Source of the DNA: Phycisphaerales bacterium UBA5793
Lineage (GTDB): Bacteria > Planctomycetota > Phycisphaerae > Phycisphaerales > UBA5793
NCBI GenBank assembly: GCA_002418285.1
Contig: DIDT01000013.1
Span: forward strand, 1 to 54,609
Direction: 5' to 3'
Length of the DNA stretch: 54,609 nucleotides
Part shown: in pieces, positions 42,889 through 51,900 of the stretch
Numbering within the stretch: the stretch's first letter is position 1
Layout of the letters: every line of letters starts with the position of its first letter
Made by a program: the position numbers and the translations under genes
The notes under the pieces: generated by a model
The model's database searches: none
Told to the model about the DNA's origin: nothing
Seen by the model: the letters and a program-made list of their open reading frames with translations, nothing else

Positions 42889-43668
42889 TCACTTCGCAAG
42901 CATATCCCGCTCGTGGACCTGCTCAGAGTATTCAAAGACCACGTCGGGATCAGTGCGCAGGACGGACTCGTCTTTTCCCTTGTATGGAAGGTGCACCAGG
43001 AGATCGGCAATGAGGTTCAGCCGCGCTTCATGCTTGTCGTTGGTCGCGACGACGGTCCACGGTGCGGTGACGTGATGCGTGCGGGCCAGCATGGCGTCGC
43101 GAGCTTCGGTGTACTGCTTCCAGTGCTTCATCGCGACCTCGTCGATCGGGCTGATCTTCCACTGGCTCAGCGGATCATCGCGTCGGTCCTTCAGTCGCTC
43201 CTTTTGCTCATCGCGCGTGATATCAAGGTAGTACTTGCGAATGAACATGCCCGAGCGCGCGAGCATGACCTCGAAACCGATCACGGTTTCCATGAATCGC
43301 TCGTATTCTTCGTCGGTGCAGAAGCCCATGACTCGCTCGACGCCGGCCCGGTTATACCACGAGCGGTTGAAGAGCACGATCTCTCCACCCACGGGCAGGT
43401 GCGGCACGTAGCGCTGGAAATACCACGCTGAGGTATCTCGATCGCTCGGCTTGCCCAGCGCGACCACGCGCGTCTCGCGGGGGCTGAGATGCTGGACGAT
43501 TCGTTTGATCACACCGTCCTTGCCGGCGGCATCGCGACCCTCGAGGATGACCAGCACCTTGCCGTTTTCTTTGATGAGTTGCCGCTGGAGTTTGACAAGT
43601 TCGATCTGCAGTTCACGCAGACGATCGTGATAGGAGCGCTTGTCTTTGGGATCGTCGTCTTTGGACAT
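42889..43668 (-). CDS. ppk2: polyphosphate kinase 2 (class I PPK2)
   Basis: A 259-residue P-loop enzyme that uses polyphosphate to phosphorylate NDPs (class I type). The Walker A motif is EGRDAAGKDG (43-52), the lid begins NRSWYNRAGVERVMGF (101-116), and DRRDDPLSQWKISPIDEVAM follows. Length fits a single-domain PPK2. GAGGAGG lies 10 nt upstream of the ATG. It sits in a run with cytochrome bd oxidase, so polyphosphate-backed nucleotide regeneration under low oxygen is an attractive inference. Confidence 0.93.
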   Translation of the reverse strand: MSKDDDPKDKRSYHDRLRELQIELVKLQRQLIKENGKVLVILEGRDAAGKDGVIKRIVQHLSPRETRVVALGKPSDRDTSAWYFQRYVPHLPVGGEIVLFNRSWYNRAGVERVMGFCTDEEYERFMETVIGFEVMLARSGMFIRKYYLDITRDEQKERLKDRRDDPLSQWKISPIDEVAMKHWKQYTEARDAMLARTHHVTAPWTVVATNDKHEARLNLIADLLVHLPYKGKDESVLRTDPDVVFEYSEQVHERDMLAK

Positions 43669-43720
43669 GGATGCGAATCCTCCTCGGGAAGGAATCGTAC
43701 TCCGGTGACAACACGAATCG

Positions 43721-44749
43721 TCAGTAACTTGTGCGCTCGAGTTTCACCTTGCCACGAAAGACCCAGTAGATCACGGCGGTATAGGTGAGCACACACGGCA
43801 TGCCGATCAGCGCGATGAGCAGCATGATGTCCAGCGTCTTGGCGCTGGCGCGGGCGGTGTAGATCGTCAGGCTCCAGGCAGGATCTATCGTTGAAGGCAC
43901 AAGATCCGGGAAGATGGCCGCGGCAAAGAGGAATGCGAGCGCCGCAATCGTCGCGCACGAACTGGCGAACGCGTAGGCGGGCTGTTTGCGGAACATGGCG
44001 CGCGGGATGTTGGCAATCGCCAGCACGTTGAGAATCGGGGCGATCCACAGCCACGGGTGCTCTTCAAACTTGTGCGTGGCGCGCGGCACTTCGATCAGGG
44101 TGAACATCGTCGCCAGCATGTAGACCACGAGGAAGAAGCCGAACGCCCGCCAGATCCACTGTTCGGCCTGCTTCTGCAGGTCGCCTTCGGTCTTGAGATA
44201 CAGGAAAATGGCGCCGTGCATGGTGAAGAGCGTGACGGTCAGGGCTCCGATCACAAGTGGGTAAGGCGACAACTGTTCGAGCAACGTCTGATGCACAGTG
44301 AGGTTCTGGCTCATCGGCAGGCCAAGCATGAGGTTGCCGCCAGCGACGCCGAACAGGAACGCCGCAAGGAAACTGGAAGCGAAGAAGCCGAAGTCCCACA
44401 CGCGCCGCCACGCCGGATTCTCGGTCTTGGAGCGAAACTCGAGACTGACGGCACGGAAGATCAGCGCAAAAAGCAACAACATGAACGCCACATAGAAGGC
44501 GCTGAAGACCGTGGCGTAGGCATAGGGAAATGCGGCAAAGAGCGCGCCACCGAAGGTGACGAGCCAGACTTCGTTGCCGTCCCAGAGCGGACCGATGGAG
44601 TTCATCATCAGGCGGCGCTGCTCATCGGATTTGGCGATGGGGTGGAGAATGCCCACTCCCAGATCGAACCCGTCGAGGATCGTGTAGCCGATGAGCAGCA
44701 CGCCGAGAAGCACGAACCAGATCATCGCGAGCGTGTCGTGATCTAGCAT
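43721..44749 (-). CDS. cydB: cytochrome bd ubiquinol oxidase subunit II
   Basis: A 342-residue membrane subunit of the bd oxidase, partner of CydA. The N-terminus MIWFVLLGVLLIGYTILDGFDLGVG is the subunit II signature, followed by GPLWDGNEVWLV and a long series of helices. The ATG overlaps the cydA stop by one base (ATGA arrangement). No CydX-like small frame was noticed downstream. Confidence 0.95.
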   Translation of the reverse strand: MLDHDTLAMIWFVLLGVLLIGYTILDGFDLGVGILHPIAKSDEQRRLMMNSIGPLWDGNEVWLVTFGGALFAAFPYAYATVFSAFYVAFMLLLFALIFRAVSLEFRSKTENPAWRRVWDFGFFASSFLAAFLFGVAGGNLMLGLPMSQNLTVHQTLLEQLSPYPLVIGALTVTLFTMHGAIFLYLKTEGDLQKQAEQWIWRAFGFFLVVYMLATMFTLIEVPRATHKFEEHPWLWIAPILNVLAIANIPRAMFRKQPAYAFASSCATIAALAFLFAAAIFPDLVPSTIDPAWSLTIYTARASAKTLDIMLLIALIGMPCVLTYTAVIYWVFRGKVKLERTSY

Positions 44750-46212
44750 CAGCGCCGCTCCTCCCGCTGGTGGTTCGATCCGAGCAACGAGCGACTGTGG
44801 CCCGCCAGTGCTGCTGCCGCCTCGCGCAGGGATCCGGTGCGCCTGGCGATCGACGCGCCCTCATCCGGGCCGTGCTGGATCTTGTCGTTGAGCACGTAGA
44901 GCCACACGCCGAAGAGCAAGGTGTAGATCAGGCCGAACATCGCAATCGACCACCACACCTGCTCGGCCCTAACTGACTCACTCAGTCCTTCGCTCGTGCG
45001 CAGGCCCGGCATCGAGACGCCGTCCTGCACACTGGGGTATACGACCCACGGCTGGCGGCCGGTCTCTGCCGCGATCCAGCCGGCCTCGTTGGCGACGAAT
45101 GCGCCAAAGACCGTGAAGACAAAGACCCACAGCAGCCAGCGCATGCGGAAGATACGACCGCCTCTGAGCAGCACCAGCGAGACACATGACAACAGGATGA
45201 AGAACGTGCCGAGCCCAGCCATGATGTGGTACGACTGGAAGGGCAGCCAGACGGGCGGTTGATCTTCGGGCGCGAACGCATCGAGCCCCGTGACAGGCTC
45301 TTCGCTGTCTGCGTAGAGGAGAAAGCTGAGCATGCCTGGGATGGCCAGACCGTACTTGACTTGTTGAGTCTTCGCATCGGGCCAGCCAAAGAGATGCAGA
45401 TCGCCGGGGCCGGTTTTGAAGTGACCTTCGAAGGCGGCGAGTTTGGCCGGCTGAGTACGGGAGACGGTTTGGGCCTGATGATGACCTGAGATGAGCGAGG
45501 CCACACTGAAGATCGCGGCGACCACCACGCCGATGGTGAAGCATCGCCGGGCGAAGAGTTCGTGCCGTTTGCGGATGAGGTAGTAGGCGCTGATCGAGCA
45601 GACGAAGAACCCGCCGAGGATCATGGCGCCGATGAGCGTGTGAATGAGCCGGTCAGCGCTGGATGGATTGAAGACCATGGCCCAGTAGTCGGTGATTTCG
45701 GCCCGCAGGCCGGGCACTCCGTTGACCTCAGTATCCACAACGTGATAGCCGGCGGGCGTCTGCTGCCATGAGTTGGCGACGACGATCCAGATGGCGCTGA
45801 AGCACGAACCGAGAAACACCATCAGAGTGCTGAAGAAGTGCAGCTTCGGCCCGACACGATCCCAGCCGAACACGAGCACGGCGAGGAAGCCGGACTCGAG
45901 AAAGAACGCGAAGATGCCTTCGGCAGCGAGCGCCGAGCCGAACACATCGCCGACGAAGCGGCTGTAGGCGGCCCAGTTCGTGCCGAACTCAAACTCCATC
46001 ACGATGCCGGTGGCGATGCCCAGCGCGAAGTTGAGAGCGAAGATGCGCGTCCAGAATCGCGCTGCATGATTCCAGCTCACATCACCGGTCTTGAGCCACA
46101 TGCCTTCGATGATCACCATCACCAGTCCCATGCCGATAGTGAGCGGCGGGAACAGGTAGTGGAACATGATCGTTCCGGCGAACTGAAGTCGACTCAGAAC
46201 TTCGACATCCAT
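44749..46212 (-). CDS. cydA: cytochrome bd ubiquinol oxidase subunit I
   Basis: A 487-residue subunit that binds haems b558, b595 and d and oxidises quinol at low oxygen. The ATG at 46210-46212 (MDVEVLSRLQFAGT) is preferred over an upstream TTG. Haem-ligand region FHYLFPPLTIGMG, ALNFALGIATGIVMEFEFG, and the quinol-site GRQPW motif (AETGRQPWVVYP) are present. The Q-loop is short, as in CIO-type enzymes. It forms an operon with cydB. Such oxidases also give protection against peroxide and NO, consistent with the catalase and OxyR next door. Confidence 0.95.
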   Translation of the reverse strand: MDVEVLSRLQFAGTIMFHYLFPPLTIGMGLVMVIIEGMWLKTGDVSWNHAARFWTRIFALNFALGIATGIVMEFEFGTNWAAYSRFVGDVFGSALAAEGIFAFFLESGFLAVLVFGWDRVGPKLHFFSTLMVFLGSCFSAIWIVVANSWQQTPAGYHVVDTEVNGVPGLRAEITDYWAMVFNPSSADRLIHTLIGAMILGGFFVCSISAYYLIRKRHELFARRCFTIGVVVAAIFSVASLISGHHQAQTVSRTQPAKLAAFEGHFKTGPGDLHLFGWPDAKTQQVKYGLAIPGMLSFLLYADSEEPVTGLDAFAPEDQPPVWLPFQSYHIMAGLGTFFILLSCVSLVLLRGGRIFRMRWLLWVFVFTVFGAFVANEAGWIAAETGRQPWVVYPSVQDGVSMPGLRTSEGLSESVRAEQVWWSIAMFGLIYTLLFGVWLYVLNDKIQHGPDEGASIARRTGSLREAAAALAGHSRSLLGSNHQREERR

Positions 46213-46355
46213 GGGCACCCCACTCGCGGGCGACAAGAACGCCGCACATTGATCGATGCTATCGGCAGCGACCCCATCAAGCCGTAGGACGAATACCCGA
46301 GAACGCTCAGCGCACAGCGATTACTAACAGGTGCGCATGAAAACAGGTGCGCATG

Positions 46356-46388
46356 AAAAAGGCCGGAGCGCACAAAGACGCCCCGGCC
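46356..46388 (-). terminator. intrinsic terminator of katA
   Basis: On the minus strand a 10-bp stem (46388-46379 with 46370-46361, one G-U) and 8-nt loop are followed by TTTTT (46360-46356). It lies 12 nt after the katA stop codon. A textbook Rho-independent terminator. Confidence 0.88.
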
Positions 46389-46399
46389 GTGCCCCCTAA

Positions 46400-47905
46400 T
46401 TACTTGGATCCCGCGCCGGCCATGGTTGCGTGTTCCTGGAATTCCGAGAGATCGATTCCCAGCTTCTCGGCCACGCGGCGACCGTAGTCTTCATCAGCGC
46501 GGGAGAAGTGGCAGATCTGCAGCATCTGGATTTCGGGACGTGCATCCTTGAGCACACCCGCCAGGCGCGTGGCCAGGCGATCCTTGTGGGAATCGTCGAA
46601 CATGCGATAGAGGTTCCCCGCCTGGGTGAAGTCGTCGTGATCTTCACTTGAGTCATAGCGATCGACGATGGTCTGGCCGAGGTTCCACGTCGGATCGACG
46701 TAGCGCTCGTCGGGTTGCGGCGCGCCGGTGTTGGTGTTGGGCCAGTAGTTGGGCGCGCTGCCGTAATTCTCAGCAGTGGCGAGGTGGCCGTCGCGCATGT
46801 AGTGCATGACGGGGCAGCGCGGCTTGTTGACGGGAATCTGATGATGGTTCACGCCCAGTCGATGCAGATGGGTGTCGGCATAGCTCATCAGGCGCGCCTG
46901 GAGCATCTTGTCCGGGCTGGGGCCGATGCCGGGCACCAGGGCGCTGGGCTTGAACGCCGCCTGCTCGACCTCAGCGTGGTAATTCTGCGGATTGCGGTTG
47001 AGTTCCATCTGGCCGACTTCGATGAGCGGGAATTCGGCGTGTGGCCAGACTTTGGTCAGGTCAAACGGGTTCCACCGGAACTGCTGGGCCTGCTTTTCGG
47101 TCATGATCTGCACCTTGAGCGTCCACGAAGGGAATTCGCCGCGCTCGATTGCTTCGAACAGATCGCGCTGGTGCGACTCGCGGTCACGGCCGATCAGTTC
47201 CGCCGCCTCGTCGTCCATTAGATTCTTGATGCCCTGGTTGGTCTTGAAGTGGAACTTGCACCAGACGCGTTCGTTGTCGGCGTTGATGAACGAGTAGGTG
47301 TGGCTGCCATAGCCGTTGATGTGGCGATAGGACGCGGGGAGACCGCGGTCGCTGAACAGGATTGTGACCTGGTGGAGGCTCTCGGGGCACTGGCTCCAGA
47401 AGTCCCACTGCATGTCATTGTCGCGGACGTTCTTGTCCGGGACGCGCTTCTGCGTGTGGATGAAGTTGGCGAACTTGTAGGGATCGCGGACGAAGAAGAC
47501 GGGCGTGGCGTTGCCGACCAGATCCCAGTTGCCCTCATCGGTGTAGAACTTGATGGCAAAGCCGCGCACATCGCGCTCGGCGTCGGCAGCGCCGCGCTCG
47601 CCGGCGACGGTGCTGAAACGGAGGAACAATTCAGTTTTCTTGCCGATCTTGCTGAAGATACTGGCCTTGGTGTACTTCGTAATGTCATGCGTAACGGTGA
47701 ACGTGCCATAGGCGCCTGAACCCTTGGCGTGCACGACGCGCTCGGGGATGCGCTCGCGGTTGAAGTGCTGCATCTGCTCAAGCAGTTGGACATCCTGCAT
47801 GAGCAGCGGGCCGCGGGGTCCGGCCGTCAGCGCGTGCTGACGACCCACCGGCGCGCCTTCGGCGGTGGTCAGGATGGGACAGGTTCCGTCATTGGTCTTG
47901 GTCAT
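46400..47905 (-). CDS. katA: monofunctional haem catalase
   Basis: A 501-residue clade III-size catalase that converts H2O2 to water and oxygen. The catalytic His59 lies in RVVHAKGSGAYGTF, Asn132 in GNATPVFFVRD, and the proximal haem ligand Tyr342 in RLMSYADTHLHRLG. The ATG at 47903-47905 is set by AGGAGG 8 nt upstream. It is divergent from oxyR, whose candidate operator lies in the shared 162-nt spacer, and is followed by a strong terminator. Regulation by OxyR is a well-supported inference. Confidence 0.96.
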   Translation of the reverse strand: MTKTNDGTCPILTTAEGAPVGRQHALTAGPRGPLLMQDVQLLEQMQHFNRERIPERVVHAKGSGAYGTFTVTHDITKYTKASIFSKIGKKTELFLRFSTVAGERGAADAERDVRGFAIKFYTDEGNWDLVGNATPVFFVRDPYKFANFIHTQKRVPDKNVRDNDMQWDFWSQCPESLHQVTILFSDRGLPASYRHINGYGSHTYSFINADNERVWCKFHFKTNQGIKNLMDDEAAELIGRDRESHQRDLFEAIERGEFPSWTLKVQIMTEKQAQQFRWNPFDLTKVWPHAEFPLIEVGQMELNRNPQNYHAEVEQAAFKPSALVPGIGPSPDKMLQARLMSYADTHLHRLGVNHHQIPVNKPRCPVMHYMRDGHLATAENYGSAPNYWPNTNTGAPQPDERYVDPTWNLGQTIVDRYDSSEDHDDFTQAGNLYRMFDDSHKDRLATRLAGVLKDARPEIQMLQICHFSRADEDYGRRVAEKLGIDLSEFQEHATMAGAGSK

Positions 47906-48021
47906 GGTGTTGCCTCCTGAGTGATTCAGGACGGACGCATCGTGCCATTCAGGCGGTGACGGCAAGTCCGTCCCATGGGAACGAAGTTCGAAAACTCAAA
48001 GCGATCCTAGGATGGGCGCCT

Positions 48022-48069
48022 ATAGCCGCCTATTGCGGTTCTCGCATACCATGTATAGGCTTCTCCTAT
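48022..48069. promoter_or_regulatory. candidate OxyR operator in katA-oxyR spacer
   Basis: ATAG-N7-CTAT at 48055-48069 matches an OxyR half-operator exactly and runs into the oxyR ATG. ATAGCCGCCTAT at 48022-48033 is a second dyad, 33 bp (three helical turns) upstream. Intervening half-sites are degenerate. A TATAGG hexamer (48054-48059) may be the oxyR -10, 8 nt before the ATG. Confidence 0.55.
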
Positions 48070-48979
48070 GGAATTCCGGCAGCTTCGATACTTCGTAGCC
48101 GTTGCTGAAGCCGGCACGATCAGCCGCGCGGCGGATCGCTGCCAGGTCACGCAGCCTTCGCTGAGCCAGCAGATTATGAAGCTCGAAGATGAACTGGGCG
48201 TCCAACTGCTCGACCGGCTCGGGCGAGGCGTGGCGTTGACCGACGCCGGCCGGGCGCTGCTGCCGCGTGCTCGCCAGATCGTGGCGCAGGTGCAGGAGAT
48301 CGAGACCAGTCTGCGAACCGATCTGGATGAAGGGCGCAGCCGACTGGCCGTGGGTGCGATTCCGACGATGGCCCCCTACCTCGTGCCGACGATCATCGCG
48401 CAGTTGCGGCACGAGTTCCCGCAGTGCGAGATCATCGTGCGCGAGGATCTCACGCAACACCTCGTCGAAGCCATCGCAGACAACGAACTGGACATCGCCA
48501 TCATGAGCGCGCCGATCGAACACGAACTCATCGATCTTGAAGTCGTTGGTCGCGAGGCGCTGCTCGTCGTGGCGCCGCACGAGCATCCGCTGTGTGCTGA
48601 GGGCGAGATTGCGCTGGCGGATCTGCGCGACCAGCCGGCCGTGACCCTGCACGAGATGCACTGCCTTGGGAAACAGATCACCGACTTCTGCGAAGCGAAG
48701 CGCCTGTCGCGAAACGTCGTTTGCCGCATGACGCAGATTGAGACGCTTCTGGAATTCGTGCGACTGGGCCTGGGCGTGTCGATCGTGCCGGCGATGGTGG
48801 CCGCGCACGACGAGCATCCGGGGCGCCGGTACCTCCGCTTCAAGCGGCAAACCCCGACGCGCGACATAGCGCTGGCCTGGCGCAAGGGCCGCGTCCGCCC
48901 GCGCCTGGCAAAGGAGTTCGGCCGGTTGCTCACACGATCATTGAGTGACGCCAGCCGGCTCCGCCGATCAACCGTTTGA
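48068..48979 (+). CDS. oxyR: hydrogen peroxide sensor/regulator OxyR
   Basis: A 303-residue LysR-family regulator. The winged HTH (MEFRQLRYFVAVAEAGTISRAA...VTQPSLSQQI) is followed by the effector domain. The peroxide-sensing cysteines are Cys199 and Cys208 in HCLGKQITDFC, the same numbers and C-x8-C spacing as E. coli OxyR. LGLGVSIVPAM completes the family signature. It is divergent from katA, which it probably activates while repressing itself. No Shine-Dalgarno precedes the ATG. It is convergent with the giant gene on the minus strand. Confidence 0.94.
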   Translation: MEFRQLRYFVAVAEAGTISRAADRCQVTQPSLSQQIMKLEDELGVQLLDRLGRGVALTDAGRALLPRARQIVAQVQEIETSLRTDLDEGRSRLAVGAIPTMAPYLVPTIIAQLRHEFPQCEIIVREDLTQHLVEAIADNELDIAIMSAPIEHELIDLEVVGREALLVVAPHEHPLCAEGEIALADLRDQPAVTLHEMHCLGKQITDFCEAKRLSRNVVCRMTQIETLLEFVRLGLGVSIVPAMVAAHDEHPGRRYLRFKRQTPTRDIALAWRKGRVRPRLAKEFGRLLTRSLSDASRLRRSTV

Positions 48980-48995
48980 CTCGCGGCCGCCGAGG

Positions 48996-51900
48996 TTAGT
49001 TGTCCTGGCCACAGATTTGCTCGAGAATCACAGGGTCTCGGATCTCCGAGTCGCGAGCCAGCAGAATCGTCTTGCTCATCACTTCCGCGGTCTTGGGATC
49101 ATCGTCGGCAAAAGGAAGGAACAGGCGACCGCGATACTGACTTGGAACGGCAACGATGCACAGCGCCATCGAGGGCAACAGTTGGGCATTAGCGCTTCCG
49201 AGATGCACGCTGTACCGGCCGCGACTGCCGTCGATGAGCACATGGCTCCCGTCGATGCGGACGTTGGACAGACCAAGCAGTCGAGCCGTTTCCGCGAGCA
49301 GCGCCGCTCTCATCTCGACGGTTGACGCGGACGCTTCGGGGTCAACACCGCCCGCGTGCGCTGCGCTGACCACAAGATCGAGATCACGCATCGCTTCACT
49401 GAACAGTCGCGCCGGCACCTCGTCGATGAGCAGGCTCGTCTGGGTCTGATCACGCCGCATGAACGACACGCCTGCGAGCGTCAGGTCTTCGACCTCAGCC
49501 GGGGTGAAGATCACCTGATCAAACCACAACTGGGCGACGATCTGAGCATCGTGGTAGACGCGCCGCACACCTTCATAGGGCGTGTGCACCCATTGACGCT
49601 GCTTGAGCAGCGCCAGCGCCTGGCGAGGACTCACTTGGTGCCCGCCGTATCGCCGCGTCAGGTCGCACCCGGACCGCTCCGCAGTGGTCAGCGGGTAGAC
49701 CTCCCGAAAGATCTGCTTGAATGGCTGCATGCGTTCAGCCGTGAAGCACTCGCGTTGCCACTGGCTCCAATCGCCGCGTTCGAGCAAGTCGATCGGGTGT
49801 GCAATGCGGAGTGTGTCTTTGTTTCCGACCGGCTCCGTTCGACCTTCGAAGTCGCGCAGAACCCGTCCCGCTTCATTCGGATAGCCGATCAGATCGCCCC
49901 GGCCAACGAAGATCAGCCGACTCACCATCGAGCGAAGCATTGGATGGCCGGTGAATTCGGCGAGTTGGTCGGACGTGAACTCATCGCCGCGACACATCGA
50001 CTGTTCAAGCGAGAGACGCATACGCGAACGCTGGCGTCGAAGGTCAGTCATGCGAGACTTCAACTCGGCGATTGCTCTGTCCTTACGATGTCGCGCGGGG
50101 ATCGCTTTGAGCGCCTTGTCGTTCCTGGTAACGGTCAGTTCCGGTTGGCCGAGTTCGTCGATGCGAAGGCGCACCGTGGTGTCATCCACTGCGACAATCA
50201 CAGGCCCCTTCGCCAGGTCGGCGACGGATCGAGTCTCCATGGCCCACTGCAGCCGCTGCGGATCGTGATACCCCGCGGTGCGCGCAAGGTTCTGCATGCC
50301 GATCTCAACCGCTCGTGCTTCGCTCGCCTGTCGCTGACTACCGAACTTTCGACAGCTTCGCCTGAACTCCTGCAGGAGGTTGTACCGGGCCAGGGTCTCT
50401 TCGCCCGTCTTGCGCGCCGAGGCCGGCAGTGGGACGAGTCCCAGAGCGCGAACGGCATCCTGATGTCGCTTGGTCTGGATGCGCTGGACCAGGGTGTTCG
50501 TGTCCACCCGGCCAAGCATTGCGTCGGCAAACAGTTGGGCGCGCTTGTGGCCCCCGCTGTTTGTGGCATACTTCGCGGGCTTCTGCAGGTAAACCCACCG
50601 ATCTTCACCGATGCGATCGATGATGCGCCGGAACCACGCTACATCTACCGCGCCATCCTGCAGATCTTCAGCGCTCAACGAGGTGCGCTCATTTACATTC
50701 ACTTCCCAGGCCTCTTTGAGTTCCTGATCTCGCCAGTAATCAGTCCTCCGGGTGTGGGTGTGAATCCACCAGATAACATCCTCCAACCCTTCCTGCCCAA
50801 GCGTGTGCTGCGCCAGTGCCGCCCACTGCGGCGCGAACATTGCGAGTTCGATAAGGCGGCGCTCGGACAATCCGGATTCCAGGAATAGTGCGGCGAAGCG
50901 CTCGGTCGTGTCGCCCCCGGATGGAAACGTAATCGCGAGCAGGCGACTGAGCGAACCAGCTCGAGTCGGCGACCCGAACCACTCGTGCTGCCGGACGATT
51001 GCGTCCGAGCCCAGTGCCGCTGCGAGTCGCATGAACATGCTCGCACCGCCGGCGTAGCGCAGTTGCGATGCGGGGCCGGTGGCGGCGGTCGGCTGCTCGC
51101 CTCGCTTCAATTCGAGCTCCAACAGGCGGTCTCTCACCTGAGCCGAGGCGACGATCAACTCCTTCTCCCCCTTGAGTGCATCCGGCTCGCGCCGGCCGCA
51201 GACCTCCGAAACCTTGCTGAATCGCCATCCGAATCGCCCGCTGTCTTCCTCCATCGGCGGATGCAAGAGCAGCCACACAAAGTCCCGGTCGTTGAGATAG
51301 CCTTGCCGAATCGCGGCCACACACTCACTGACAGAGGGCATGTGGTCGCAGCCTGGATGTCGTGCATCCATGGCAATCATCGCCAATGCACCGAATCGAG
51401 CCAGATCTTCCGCGGTAAAGAGGTACGGGCACTCAGTCTTCATTTCCCGACACAGGTGCAACGTGCCGGCAACAGTCGTCATGTTGGAAGGCGATTCATC
51501 CCAGCGGCGCGCGCGAGCGCGGGAGTTTCCGGGTCGGGGGTTGGCTGCTAGAGTGCTTTCAGCGAGCTGAACCAGCAAGGCGCCGCCGCCAACGGGCTTC
51601 GAAAATCCGACGAGCCACTGGAGCAGGCGTTCAAAGCCATGGCGGGCATTCCAGCTGTCTGAGCCGCGAAGCGGCCTTGGGAGCGACTGGTGAATCCTGT
51701 GCTCGCAAGCGAACAGCGCTGCAGCGCGCACCAGTTCGAGCCCATCCTGGTCTCGATTTGACGGGCCGCGATTCTCGAGCCAGTCGAGCCACACTTCCAC
51801 CAGCGGGAGTTTCTCGAGCGCGTACTCGCGCGTCGGCGGATCCGGGCCGCGCATTGGAGCCGGAAACCTCCAACCTGCCGCCGCCATCAGCACCCGACTC

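Noticed and set aside
46326..46357. 16-nt tandem duplication (ACAGGTGCGCATGAAA x2) after katA
   Set aside because: A single tandem duplication beside the terminator with no further copies; no function can be argued.
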